Shown: positions 14,784 to 22,928, numbered from the stretch's first letter. The stretch: DNA of 34,664 nt from Streptosporangium canum (GCF_900113865.1 NZ_FOQY01000028.1:1-34664), one strand, 5' to 3'. The notes: a model not told the origin generated them from the letters alone. Translations and numbers: made by a program.

Positions 14784-17645
14784 GTGGACTTCGCGGTCCT
14801 CGGACCGGTCCAGGTCACCAATGCCGGGCAGCCGCTCCGGCTGGCCGCCAAGGTGCGCGCGGTGCTCGGCGTCTTCCTGCTCCATCCCGACACCGTGCTG
14901 TCCAGGGACCGGCTGATCGCCTCGGTGTGGGACGACCCGCCCCGGTCCGCCCTGCCGAACCTCCAGACGTACCTGACCGCGCTGCGCCGCGCCGCGATCG
15001 AGGTCGAGACCCTGCCGTACGGCTACCGCCTGCGCCTCGGCCCCGACCGGCTCGATCTGCTCGCCTTCGACGAGGCCGTACGGCGAGCCCGGCTGGAGGC
15101 GGCGGGCGGCGACGCCGCCACGGCGAACCGGCTGTTCGCCGAGGCGCTGGCGCTGTGGCGCGGCCGACCGGCCGAGGACGTGCCGCTGGCCGCGACGATG
15201 CAGGCGCGCGTCACCGAGCTGGAGGAACGCCGGGAGAACGCCCGGCTCGGCTGGATCGACGTGCGCCTGCGGCTCGGCCTGCACGACGAGCTCGTCGGTG
15301 AGCTGACACCGCTGGTGGAGGCCGCGCCGCTCAACGAACGCCTGTGGCACCGGCTCATGCTGGCGCTGCACCGGGCGGGCCGGCGCGCCGAGGCGCTGGA
15401 TGCCTACCGGCGGGCCCGCTCGACGCTCGTCGCCGAGCTGGGCGTGGAACCCGGCCAGGAACTACGCGGCCTGCAGGCGGCGGTCCTCGACGACGCCCCC
15501 GTCCCGGCCCCCGCGCCGGAGACGGCCCGGGAACCCGCCTGGAGGGGGATCTGCCTGCTCCCGGCCGACATCGCCGACTTCGCCGGCCGCGAGGGCGAGA
15601 CCCGTGACCTGGTCGCCGCGCTGGACGGCACCGGGACGGCGCCGATGATCGTGACGGTGTCGGGGCCGCCCGGCGTCGGGAAGAGCGCGCTGGCGGTCCA
15701 TGTCGCGCATCTGGTGCGGCAGCGGTACCCGGACGGCCAGCTGTTCGTCCGGCTGTGTGACGCCTCGGCCTCACCCCGCGACCCGGCCGACGCGCTCGCG
15801 GAGCTGTTACGGGCGCTCGGCGTGGACTCCGCCGGCCTGCCCTCCTCCGCCGAGGAGCGGGCGGCGATGTACCGGGCCAAGGTCGCCGACCGTGCGGTGC
15901 TCGTGCTGCTGGACGACGCGGCCGGCGAGGCCCAGGTGGAACCGCTGATCCCCGGGACTCCCGGATCGGCGGTGCTCGTCACCTCCCGCGGGCCGCTGCC
16001 CGCGATGCCCGGCGCGATCGCGTACGCGCTGGACGTGCCGCCGCCCGCCGACGCCCACGACCTGCTCGCGAGCGTGACCGGGGCGAGCCGGGTGGCGAGC
16101 GACCCCGAATCGGCCGAGGCGATCGTACGCGCCTGCGGGCGGTTGCCGCTCGCGCTGCGCATCGCCGGGGCGCGGCTGGTGACCCGTCCCGCCTGGCCGC
16201 TGGCCGAGCTGGCGCGGCGGCTCGCCGACGCCCCGGCGCTGAGCGAGCTGCGTGCGGGCCACCTGGACGTCCGCGCCACCTTCGGGGCGAGCTACGCGGC
16301 GCTGTCGGCGCCCGCACGGCGCGCGTTCCGGCTGCTCGGATCGGTGGCCGCCGACGGCGTGGCCGCCTGGACGGTGGCCGCGCTGGCGGGCGCGACCGTG
16401 CGCGACGTGGACGGCTCCCTGGAGGAGCTGGCCGCCGCCGGACTGATCACCGCCGGTGACGCCGACGCCGCCGACCAGCCCCGCTACCGCATGCACGACC
16501 TGCTGCGCGGCTTCGCCGCCGAGCTGTTCGTCACGCAGGAGAGCGGGCCGAGCCGGGCGGCGGCGCTACGCCGGGTCGCCGCCACGGCCCGGGACCACGC
16601 CGCCGGCGCCGCCCGCGAACTGCCCCTCGCCTTCGCCCCGCCCCCGCCCGGCATCCCGGCCCGGACGCCGCCCTGTCCGGAGGGCGGCGCCTGGCTGACG
16701 GCGGAGCGCGGCGTGCTCGTCGCCGTGGCTGAGACCACCGCCCGCGCCGGGCTGGTGCGCGAGGCGGCCGAACTCGCCTACGCGCTGGCGCCGTTCCTGA
16801 TCGTGCGCGGTTTCCACGACGAGGCCGTCCGCATGCTGGGGACGGCCGCCGATGCCGCCGCCGCGGCGGGTGACGCCGCCGCCGAGACGCGCCTGCGGCT
16901 GGTACGCGCCGACGCCGAGGTGGACCGCAGACGCGCCGGCAGGGTCGCCGACGAGTTCCGCCACCTGCTCGGCCGCTGCTCACGGGCGGGGGATCAGCAC
17001 ACCGCCGCGTACGCGTCGCTCGGGGTCGCCGCCACCCTGGAGACGGACCTGGGGTGCGCGCTCGCCGCCGCCACCCTGGCCGCCGAGCGGTTCGACACGC
17101 TGGGCGACGGGCACGGCCTGCTGAGCGCGTGGACCGAGATCGCCGCGATCCAGTTCTTCCTGGGCCGCCACGACGCCGCCGCGGCGACCTGCCGCCGGGC
17201 CCTCGCCCACGCCGAGGGACACAGCGCCGTCCACCGGGCCCGCTTCCTGCGGATGCTCGGCATCGCCTGCTACGAGACGGGCCGCGTCGAGGAGGCGATC
17301 GGCTACTACCGGGCCTGCCTGGACCTCTGCCGGGACCTGCGCTGGAGCACCGGCGAACGGCTGGCGCTGCACCGGCTGGCCCAGGCCGAGGCCGCGCTGG
17401 GCCGCCACGACACGGCCACCGGCATCCTCCTGCGGTGCGCGGAGATGTTCGTCAACGCCGGAGACACTCGGGGAGAGGCGCTGATCTCCTACACGTTGGG
17501 CGAGATCAGCCGGTGGCGGGGCGACGAACCGGCCGCGCTGGCCCACTTCACCACCTGCCTCCACCGGCTCGACCCGCTCAACGAACACCTCTGGTCGGCT
17601 CGCACCCGCGACCAGATCGCCCGCTCGCGGGCCGCTCTCGGCTGA
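14784..17645 (+). CDS. SARP/AfsR-type regulator: DNA-binding, BTAD, STAND NTPase and TPR-like domains
   Basis: A 953-residue protein from the GTG at 14784, which has GGGAG six bases upstream and begins at the domain edge (VDFAVLGPVQV). An ATG at 14736 is in frame but lacks a ribosome binding site. Residues 1-90 are an OmpR-type winged helix (RDRLIASVWDD, NLQTYLTALRR). Residues 95-235 are the BTAD helical domain, ending LVAELGVEPGQELRGL. An NB-ARC/STAND ATPase follows with Walker A GPPGVGKS (294-301), the hhhDD strand AVLVLLDDA and GRLPLALRIAG. The C-terminal 350 residues are TPR-like helical repeats. AfsR-like proteins activate secondary-metabolism operons. A rare TTA leucine codon at 15807-15809 suggests dependence on the bldA tRNA. 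It faces the peptide operon, its likely target. Confidence 0.92.
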   Translation: MDFAVLGPVQVTNAGQPLRLAAKVRAVLGVFLLHPDTVLSRDRLIASVWDDPPRSALPNLQTYLTALRRAAIEVETLPYGYRLRLGPDRLDLLAFDEAVRRARLEAAGGDAATANRLFAEALALWRGRPAEDVPLAATMQARVTELEERRENARLGWIDVRLRLGLHDELVGELTPLVEAAPLNERLWHRLMLALHRAGRRAEALDAYRRARSTLVAELGVEPGQELRGLQAAVLDDAPVPAPAPETAREPAWRGICLLPADIADFAGREGETRDLVAALDGTGTAPMIVTVSGPPGVGKSALAVHVAHLVRQRYPDGQLFVRLCDASASPRDPADALAELLRALGVDSAGLPSSAEERAAMYRAKVADRAVLVLLDDAAGEAQVEPLIPGTPGSAVLVTSRGPLPAMPGAIAYALDVPPPADAHDLLASVTGASRVASDPESAEAIVRACGRLPLALRIAGARLVTRPAWPLAELARRLADAPALSELRAGHLDVRATFGASYAALSAPARRAFRLLGSVAADGVAAWTVAALAGATVRDVDGSLEELAAAGLITAGDADAADQPRYRMHDLLRGFAAELFVTQESGPSRAAALRRVAATARDHAAGAARELPLAFAPPPPGIPARTPPCPEGGAWLTAERGVLVAVAETTARAGLVREAAELAYALAPFLIVRGFHDEAVRMLGTAADAAAAAGDAAAETRLRLVRADAEVDRRRAGRVADEFRHLLGRCSRAGDQHTAAYASLGVAATLETDLGCALAAATLAAERFDTLGDGHGLLSAWTEIAAIQFFLGRHDAAAATCRRALAHAEGHSAVHRARFLRMLGIACYETGRVEEAIGYYRACLDLCRDLRWSTGERLALHRLAQAEAALGRHDTATGILLRCAEMFVNAGDTRGEALISYTLGEISRWRGDEPAALAHFTTCLHRLDPLNEHLWSARTRDQIARSRAALG

Positions 17646-17680
17646 CCGGACCCGGCACCGGAAGTCCTCTGGAGAAACGG

Positions 17681-17818
17681 ATGTGTCCTCCCGGCCAAGG
17701 CCGCGGCCACTACGCGGGCCGCACCCAGACGGACATCGATCTGGCCGCCCTGGTCCCGGCGATCGTTGCGACCCTCGACCGGCTTCCGGAACTCGGGTTC
17801 ACAGTCCCTTCCGCATGA
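17681..17818 (+). CDS. Small unassigned reading frame after the regulator
   Basis: A 45-codon frame starts at an ATG 35 bases after the regulator stop, with GGAGAAACGG immediately upstream. It reads MCPPGQGRGHYAGRTQ, then a helical stretch with DLAALVPAIVATLDRLPELG. Its last 20 bases overlap the tail of a broken GNAT gene on the other strand, so it may be a truncated gene rather than a real small protein. I recognise no family. Confidence 0.3.
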   Translation: MCPPGQGRGHYAGRTQTDIDLAALVPAIVATLDRLPELGFTVPSA

Positions 17819-18187
17819 CCGTGCAGGGCCGCCCGTGCTGCCGGTCCTCGCGGTGGTCGAGCACCTCGTACCCCAGGGTGGTCCAGAAGGCGAGACCCTT
17901 CGGATTGTTGTCAAGTACGGCAAGCCGGACCGCCGTCCTACCGGCCGAGCGAAACCGTTCCTCGACAGTCCTTGCCGGCGCCCGCCCGTACCCGGAGCGG
18001 TGCACCCGCGCGTCGATCAGCAGCAGTCCGATCCATGGGTCCGGGTCGGCCGGATGTCGTCAGGGTCGGGGAAGTCCCCGCTGAGCGCGAAGAAGTCCCG
18101 GTTGGCGGCGTAGAGCGCGGTGAGCTCCGCGAGCAGCGGCTCCGGTAGCCCGCCGTCGGCGGGCGCAGCCAGTGGCTCAACGATCAT
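17799..18187 (-). pseudogene. GNAT acetyltransferase with internal deletion
   Basis: The start at 18187 reads MIVEPLAAPADGG and then LYAANRDFFALSGDFPDPDD, a typical GNAT opening. The C-terminal part in another frame (about 18040 to 17799) reads DPWIGLLLIDARVHRSGYGR and later LDNNPKGLAFWTTLGYEVLD, including the acetyl-CoA loop. Roughly 40 residues between DDIRP and DPWIG are missing. The junction shifts the frame, so the first part stops at a TGA within the second. The gene is therefore dead. The C-terminal piece could still open at an internal GTG or ATG, but it would lack half the fold. Confidence 0.75.
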
Positions 18188-18209
18188 GCGGGGCGGTTTA
18201 TTACGCCTT

Positions 18210-18347
18210 TCATGAGGTTCGGAGTCGGCGGAGGCACATGATGCTGCAATTCAGCTCAAGCAGGCCTTCGTGGAGATCGCGCCGGCGTCCGTAGCGGATG
18301 CGTAGGCGTTTGCACTGATACAGCCAGGAGAAGGAGCGCTCGACCAC
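18210..18347 (-). pseudogene. C-terminal fragment of an IS5-type transposase
   Basis: A reverse frame reads VVERSFSWLYQCKRLRIRYG and RRRDLHEGLLELNCSIMCLR before a TGA at 18210-18212. This is the E-containing (VERxFSW) final DDE motif and tail of IS5-family transposases. Everything upstream is missing. The sequence from 18348 to 18470 is unassigned debris. Confidence 0.75.
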
Positions 18348-18520
18348 TACTGAGCACATCGCGCTGCTCGGTCATCGTGATGGTCTTGGCCAGATCGACC
18401 TGGAGCAGGCCCCGACCTCGCGCCGAGCGCCGGCCGAGTGTCCCCCGCCGGGTCGGTGACTGTCTGTAGTTGATCGACTACATTAACCTCGTTGTGTTCC
18501 GTATGCGAACGAGGAGGATC

Positions 18521-18838
18521 ATGCATATCTTCATCCGCAATGCCGGTACCGCTCTGGCCGGTGTCGTCCTGGCCGGCGCCGGCCTGCTCGTTGCGCTCCC
18601 CGCGCACGCCGCGGCCGCCGCGCACACCACGGCGCCCAAGGCCGCACCGGTGGCCGCCTGCACGCAGACGGCCCAGACCAGGGGCTGGATCTGCTTCCTG
18701 CGCTACTGCGACGCCTACTACTGCTACTACGACTGCTATCCGACCGCGGAATCGCGCCGTAACGGCGAGCAGCCCGCCGAGACCATCCGCGTCCCCAAGC
18801 CCGCCGGCGAGCCTCCGGCCCAGATCGACAAGCCCTGA
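18521..18838 (+). CDS. Small secreted Cys/Tyr-rich protein
   Basis: The 105-residue protein starts at the ATG after GAGGAGGATC (18521); an ATG at 18503 is in frame without a ribosome binding site. A signal peptide is clear: basic start, hydrophobic ALAGVVLAGAGLLVALP, and AHA cleavage near residue 28. The mature part has five cysteines, four in the short block WICFLRYCDAYYCYYDCYP, and a Pro-rich, basic tail. The odd cysteine count leaves one unpaired or available for dimerisation. I recognise no family. It shares a bidirectional terminator with the convergent secreted-protein gene. Confidence 0.75.
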   Translation: MHIFIRNAGTALAGVVLAGAGLLVALPAHAAAAAHTTAPKAAPVAACTQTAQTRGWICFLRYCDAYYCYYDCYPTAESRRNGEQPAETIRVPKPAGEPPAQIDKP

Positions 18839-18890
18839 TCGACGGGGTGTGAGGCGGTGCGGACCACGGCGCCACCACGCCTGATGCAAC

Positions 18891-18921
18891 GGGGAGGGCA
18901 CCGCCTTGCGGCGCCCTCCCC
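18891..18921. terminator. Bidirectional terminator between two convergent secreted-protein genes
   Basis: GGGGAGGGC (18891-18899) pairs with GCCCTCCCC (18913-18921), and inside it CCGC pairs with GCGG around loop CTT, with one A/C mismatch. The result is a long GC-rich hairpin lying midway between the genes ending at 18838 and 18970. Confidence 0.8.
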
Positions 18922-18969
18922 GCCCTGCTCTCACTGAGCCGACAACTTGCAGACACAGGTTCGAGCTGG

Positions 18970-20001
18970 TCAGCGGAAGTCGGAGATGCGCAGCACCGCC
19001 AGCATGTCTGTCCCCCGGGAGCCGGTCGAGAATGACGCCTCCGCGCCGACCCAGCCGCGGAAGGCTCCCGTATCGTCGATGATCTGCATGAGCGGTTTGA
19101 CGTGTGAGTTGCCGGTGTAGCAGAACTCATCGCGTTCCATCGCCAGGCAGGTACACCAGTGCCAGAGCGTGTCGCGGCGGTCGGACTTGGAGATCATCGT
19201 GAGGTAATACTGGATGGAGCTGACGTTGGGGCGCGTTCCGCCGCCGTACTTGGGGCAGCCGCCCGACTTCTGGCACGCGCCGCGCGAGGACGGCTGCAGG
19301 TAGGTCAGGCACGAGGTGGTGGCGGCGCAGGCACGGAAGGCCGAGTGGCCGAACGGCTGATTGCCGGAGGTGACGAGCTTGCCGCCCGCCCAGCTCGTCA
19401 GGTCCTGCCTGAGCGAGCCGGGGAACGCCTTCACCGAGCTCATCGCGCGTCGGGTGCTGATCGCGGCGTTGCTGCCGTAGCCGTACCCGTGCGTGGCCAG
19501 CGTGCTCTGCTTGAGGTCCAGGCGGGCCAGCCTGCCGTCAGGCGAGGGCCGCACGTACCACTGCTCCGTCCACGTCTGGGCGATCTTCCACCGGATGGTG
19601 AGTACGTCGCCCGCCACGGTGTACGTCCCGGTGCGGCTCTCGTCCGGGGCACTGGTGAAGCCTCCGGCGGTGAGCACCTCGCAGGCGCGGGGCCGCGATG
19701 CGGCACCGCCCGCCTTGGTGGTGCAGCTCGGGTCGGGGACGGTGCCGGTGCGCTGTCTGTCCTTGGGGTGACGCTGCCACCATAGGTACAGGGCGGCGCT
19801 CACCGTGCCGTCCGCGGCGAAGCGGTAGCTGCCCAGCCGTACCCAGTTCTGCTGGGAGGCGGCCTTCAGATGACCCTGTGAGATGACATAGGTGGTCTTG
19901 CCGCCCGGCAGTGGCGAGGCGGAAACCGCGGCGGTGGCCGGCCGGGCGGGCAGGATGGTGATGGCGAGCACGAAGGAGAGGATTGCCGCTGCGGTACGCA
20001 T
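18970..20001 (-). CDS. Secreted Cys-rich protein of unknown function
   Basis: The 343-residue protein starts MRTAAAILSFVLAITILPAR with a signal peptide ending in ATA near residue 25 and GGAG upstream. The first half is beta-rich (YVISQGHLKAASQQNWVRLG, YTVAGDVLTIRW, QWYVRPSPDGRLARLDL), resembling a lipocalin-like or barrel fold. The second half carries seven of the nine cysteines, grouped as CAATTSC, CQKSGGC and CTC. It reads SIQYYLTMISKSDRRDTLWHWC near the end. I do not recognise a named domain; it is probably an extracellular protein of actinomycetes. Confidence 0.75.
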   Translation of the reverse strand: MRTAAAILSFVLAITILPARPATAAVSASPLPGGKTTYVISQGHLKAASQQNWVRLGSYRFAADGTVSAALYLWWQRHPKDRQRTGTVPDPSCTTKAGGAASRPRACEVLTAGGFTSAPDESRTGTYTVAGDVLTIRWKIAQTWTEQWYVRPSPDGRLARLDLKQSTLATHGYGYGSNAAISTRRAMSSVKAFPGSLRQDLTSWAGGKLVTSGNQPFGHSAFRACAATTSCLTYLQPSSRGACQKSGGCPKYGGGTRPNVSSIQYYLTMISKSDRRDTLWHWCTCLAMERDEFCYTGNSHVKPLMQIIDDTGAFRGWVGAEASFSTGSRGTDMLAVLRISDFR

Positions 20002-20466
20002 GAGGAGACTCCGGAAGGCTTACGGGCTTAGCCGATCGTCAACAAGCCACCGTATTCGGCCCGGACTGGATATGTCTCCGAAACCGCAGCCCTTCGGAAA
20101 GCACCCGAATCGCGCGGTGCGGCGGGTCGAGGACGCCGCCTTCCCCATCGACGCCTTCGCCGGTCACATCATCACACTCTCCGACGTCACCGTGATCGAC
20201 TCCTTCGGCGACAGCCGGCAGCTGTCCCCGCCCGCCGACGGCTGGAGTCTGTTCGCCACGGACGCGCTGGCACCCTCATCTCATCGAGGAGATCGCGGGC
20301 CGTCGACGATTCGTCCAAGGCCGGGCCGCCGACCTGTCCAGTCCTGTCGGTAAGGCCGGGCCCACCAGCCGCCATCTGCGACATTCCCGCAGGTTGTGGA
20401 GCCTCCCGGCGAAGATTCCCGGCCTCTGCCCGAAGATGGGATCTTCTTCATGGGCTCCAGGTGCGG
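20002..20466 (+). other. Gap with a weak unassigned frame
   Basis: A frame from an ATG at 20072 to 20353 reads MSPKPQPFGKHPNRAVRR and FAGHIITLSDVTVIDSFGD. It has plausible protein composition but no ribosome binding site and no recognised family, so it may be a gene remnant. The left end probably carries the promoter of the minus-strand secreted-protein gene (TTGACG near 20040 on that strand). The rest is the downstream flank of the MarR gene. Confidence 0.3.
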
Positions 20467-20985
20467 TCAGGCCGGGTTGGGCATGCAGGCGGTTTCGGGT
20501 GACCGCCCGGCCTCGACTCTCGCGATGGGCTCGCCGACGAGATGTTGCAGCGCGCTCTGCAGAGCATTCCGAGCCGCAGGGGCGAGGTCGGCCAGGAGTT
20601 GGTCCTCGATCGCCTTGATGTCGCTGCGGGCGGTTTTGAGGGCGCGGCTGCCTTCGGGGGTGACCTCGATGATGCGGGCCCTGCGGTCGGCGGGGTCCGG
20701 CCGGCGGCGCACCAAGCCGTCGTTTTCCAGTTCGTCGAGGATGAGGACCAGCTTGCTCTTGTCGACCGATACGGCCTGGGCGAGAGCGAGTTGGGAGCTG
20801 GCGGGGGCTTCAACGATGGCCATCAACACCGTGTAGCCCCACAGGGTCATGCCGTGCTCGCGCACGGCCGCGGCCTCGGCTGCGGCCAGGCCCTGCTTCA
20901 GCCGCGCGAACACCCAGTGCAGGTCCTGGTGCAACCAGCTGTCGGGCGAGCCTTCCGGGGCGGGAGCGTTGGCCATGCCCAGCAT
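20467..20985 (-). CDS. MarR-family transcriptional regulator
   Basis: The 172-residue protein has the MarR core: LHWVFARLKQGLAAAEAAAV, MTLWGYTVLMAIVEAPASSQ, LALAQAVSVDKSKLVLILDE as the recognition helix, and the wing LVRRRPDPADRRARIIEVT with DRR. Either ATG at 20985 or 20976 could start it; neither has a strong ribosome binding site. It diverges from the azoreductase-SDR gene over 87 bp of AT-rich DNA holding a small inverted repeat. It is therefore probably a local repressor of that gene, as in many MarR/azoreductase pairs. Confidence 0.88.
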   Translation of the reverse strand: MLGMANAPAPEGSPDSWLHQDLHWVFARLKQGLAAAEAAAVREHGMTLWGYTVLMAIVEAPASSQLALAQAVSVDKSKLVLILDELENDGLVRRRPDPADRRARIIEVTPEGSRALKTARSDIKAIEDQLLADLAPAARNALQSALQHLVGEPIARVEAGRSPETACMPNPA

Positions 20986-20995
20986 GATACCAAGC

Positions 20996-21008
20996 CAAGA
21001 TGTTCTTG
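20996..21008. promoter_or_regulatory. Candidate MarR operator
   Basis: CAAGA-TGT-TCTTG is a perfect short palindrome 11 bases upstream of the MarR start. It sits in an AT-rich divergent promoter region (20986-21060) that also has CTATCTTG and GATCATCTTG half-sites at 21017 and 21048. Its role is inferred from position. Confidence 0.5.
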
Positions 21009-21072
21009 ACTCACAACTATCTTGTTCTATATTGATTGCAATTACAGATCATCTTGAATGTGAGGCAACCTT

Positions 21073-22398
21073 GTGACGCACCTTCTCCATCTGGACGCCA
21101 GCGGACGCAGCAACTCGTTCTCACGCAGGCTCGGCAGCGCCTTCGTGGCCGACTGGCGGGCAACCCATCCCGACGGGGTCTACACCTACCGCGATCTAGT
21201 GGCCGACCCGGTGCGGCCCATCGACGAGGACCGGGTCCACCTCGCCACCCAGTCATCCGTGAACGGCGTGCGCGACATCGCGACCATGGACAAGGTGGCC
21301 GCCGGCATCCCCGAACTGGCCAGGAGCTGGGCAGCCACCCGCCCGCTGGTGGAACAACTCCTCGCGGCGGACGTCCTGCTCCTGGGCGTGCCGATGTACA
21401 ACTTCACGGTGCCCGCCGCGCTCAAGGCATGGATCGACCGCGTGACCCTGCCCTGGCTGCCGCTCAATGGAAAGTCGGCCGTGGTGCTGAGCGCGCGCGG
21501 CGGGGCCTACGGGCTGGGCACCCCCCGCGAGCAGTTCGACTTCCAGGAGCCCTACCTGCGCGCCTACTTCTCCGCCCTCGGATTGGACGACGTGGAGTTC
21601 GTCCATGCCGAGCTCACCCACGCCACGGTCATGCCCTTCCTCACGCAGTTCCGCTCGACCGGAATCGGAGCCGCGACCGCCCGCGCCTACGGACGCGAAG
21701 GCGCCCGGGTGACGATCACCTACCGCAACAACCCCGACAGGGCCGAGAAGGTGGCCGCCGACGTCAGGGCCTCCGGCGGGCAGGCGTATGCCGTCCGGGT
21801 CGACCTCGAAGACCTCCCCACCATAGACCGCGCCGTCGCGACCGTCGTCGAGCGCTGGGGCGGGATCGACGTTCTCGTCGCCAATGCCGTGCGCTGGGGC
21901 GGCGACGGCCCGCCCGACCCCAGCCTCCGGTTCGAGGACGTACCGCTGCAGGAGTGGGACGCAATGATCAGCGCCAACCTGATCGGAACAGCGGCCACGG
22001 TCCGCGCGGTCCTGCCCAGCATGCGCGCCAAGGGCTGGGGCCGGATCGTGCTGATCTCCTCGAGCGTCGCGGAGGAGGGCCTGCCCGGTCCGGGCCCCTA
22101 CGGCACCGCCAAATCGGGCCTGCACGGGCTCGCCCGCAGCCTGGCCTGGAACGGCGGCCGGGACGGGATCCTGGTCAACGTCGTGGCACCGGGCTTCACC
22201 CTCACCGACAGCCGCCCCGATATCCCGGCGTCCGTCACCGACGCCCTCGCCGCCGCCACCCCCACCCACCGGCTCTCCAACTCCGACGACGTGGCCAACC
22301 TCATCGTCTTCCTCGGCTCGGGAGCCAACGGCAACCTCACCGGCGAGGTGATCCGGGACGGCTCCGCCGCCGCCCGCGCACCGCACATCGGCGGATAA
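21073..22398 (+). CDS. Azoreductase-SDR fusion protein
   Basis: One uninterrupted 441-codon frame from a GTG with GAGG upstream. Residues 1-193 are an FMN-dependent NADH-azoreductase (AcpD/AzoR): LLHLDASGRSNSFSRRL, GVPMYNFTVPAALKAWIDRV, LSARGGAYG. At about residue 194 (TQF|RSTGIGAATARAYG) it passes directly into an SDR that begins inside its glycine-rich loop. The SDR part has the catalytic Ser in VLISSSVA, PYGTAKSG (Tyr-x3-Lys) and a VNVVAPGFT segment. The SDR lacks beta-strand 1 and the first glycine of TGxxxGxG, and the azoreductase lacks its last segment. This looks like a deletion that fused two adjacent genes in frame. Whether either activity survives is uncertain. Confidence 0.85.
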   Translation: MTHLLHLDASGRSNSFSRRLGSAFVADWRATHPDGVYTYRDLVADPVRPIDEDRVHLATQSSVNGVRDIATMDKVAAGIPELARSWAATRPLVEQLLAADVLLLGVPMYNFTVPAALKAWIDRVTLPWLPLNGKSAVVLSARGGAYGLGTPREQFDFQEPYLRAYFSALGLDDVEFVHAELTHATVMPFLTQFRSTGIGAATARAYGREGARVTITYRNNPDRAEKVAADVRASGGQAYAVRVDLEDLPTIDRAVATVVERWGGIDVLVANAVRWGGDGPPDPSLRFEDVPLQEWDAMISANLIGTAATVRAVLPSMRAKGWGRIVLISSSVAEEGLPGPGPYGTAKSGLHGLARSLAWNGGRDGILVNVVAPGFTLTDSRPDIPASVTDALAAATPTHRLSNSDDVANLIVFLGSGANGNLTGEVIRDGSAAARAPHIGG

Positions 22399-22459
22399 TC
22401 GAACACTGGCTACTGATCGGCAAGGAGCCGGACCTGCTGACCGGGCCGGACCGGACCGT

Positions 22460-22575
22460 CCACTGGCGCCGGCGTTCGAACGCCACCGGGCGCAGATCCG
22501 TGCCTTCCTGGACTTCAGCGAGTGCACCGTGGCCGATGCCGAGCGGCTGACGCAGTAACTGACCCTGCAGGTGTG
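22460..22575 (+). pseudogene. Tn3-family transposase scrap
   Basis: One frame reads AFERHRAQIRAFLDFSECTV and DAERLTQ, then a TAA at 22556-22558. This matches the transposase at 23209 ([20 protein letters not shown], then AQLAEWL). The frame after the stop (LQVCER) continues the alignment briefly. It is a short dead fragment directly downstream of the fusion gene. Confidence 0.6.
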
Positions 22576-22578
22576 TGA

Positions 22579-22606
22579 GCGGTACCGCCCCTCATGGCGG
22601 TACCGC
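22579..22606 (-). terminator. Hairpin terminator of the small secreted-protein gene
   Basis: GCGGTACCGCC, loop CCTCAT, GGCGGTACCGC give a perfect 11-bp stem 10 bases beyond the stop of the minus-strand gene at 22617. No U-tract follows. Confidence 0.75.
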
Positions 22607-22616
22607 CGTACCCGCG

Positions 22617-22928
22617 TCAGGAGAGCGGGCGCACGTCCACACCGTAGCTCAGGCGGTCGATCCACCATGGTCCGCAGCTCGCTATGCTCCACTGGCCGCT
22701 GTTGGTCGTCACCCAGCCGCCGTCCCTACGGCCGTTGACGCACTGGACCCACGCGCGAAACTCGTAGGCGGGACCGTTCGTCGCGCATCGGGCGGAGAAC
22801 GAGTTCTGACCGAAGGTGTGGTCGCAGTCATTGACTCTTGCCGACGCCGGGCTCAGCGCACTCGACCCGACGGTAACGACTCCCGCCGCGAGCACGGTCG
22901 CGGCGAGGACGCGCAGGGTTCTTCTCAT
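22617..22928 (-). CDS. Small secreted four-cysteine protein
   Basis: The 103-residue protein starts at 22928 (MRRTLRVLAATVLAAGVV) after GGAGAGGG, with signal peptide cleavage near SARV at about residue 30. The mature domain of about 73 residues has four cysteines (DCDH, ARCATN, VQCVN, ASCGPWW), enough for two disulfides. It is rich in aromatic and polar residues, like small beta-sandwich secreted proteins of actinomycetes (lactococcin_972-like or similar folds are possible). I cannot assign a family. A dedicated hairpin terminator follows. The AT-rich DNA at 22980-23050 upstream holds its promoter. Confidence 0.75.
   Translation of the reverse strand: MRRTLRVLAATVLAAGVVTVGSSALSPASARVNDCDHTFGQNSFSARCATNGPAYEFRAWVQCVNGRRDGGWVTTNSGQWSIASCGPWWIDRLSYGVDVRPLS

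Noticed and set aside
20072..20353. 93-codon frame as a confirmed gene
   Set aside because: No ribosome binding site and no recognised family; kept only as a note in the gap description.
8860..22560. Tn3 scraps at 8560-8877 and 22460-22575 as separate complete elements
   Set aside because: I found no copies of the 43-bp terminal repeat beside them; they are only internal transposase fragments.
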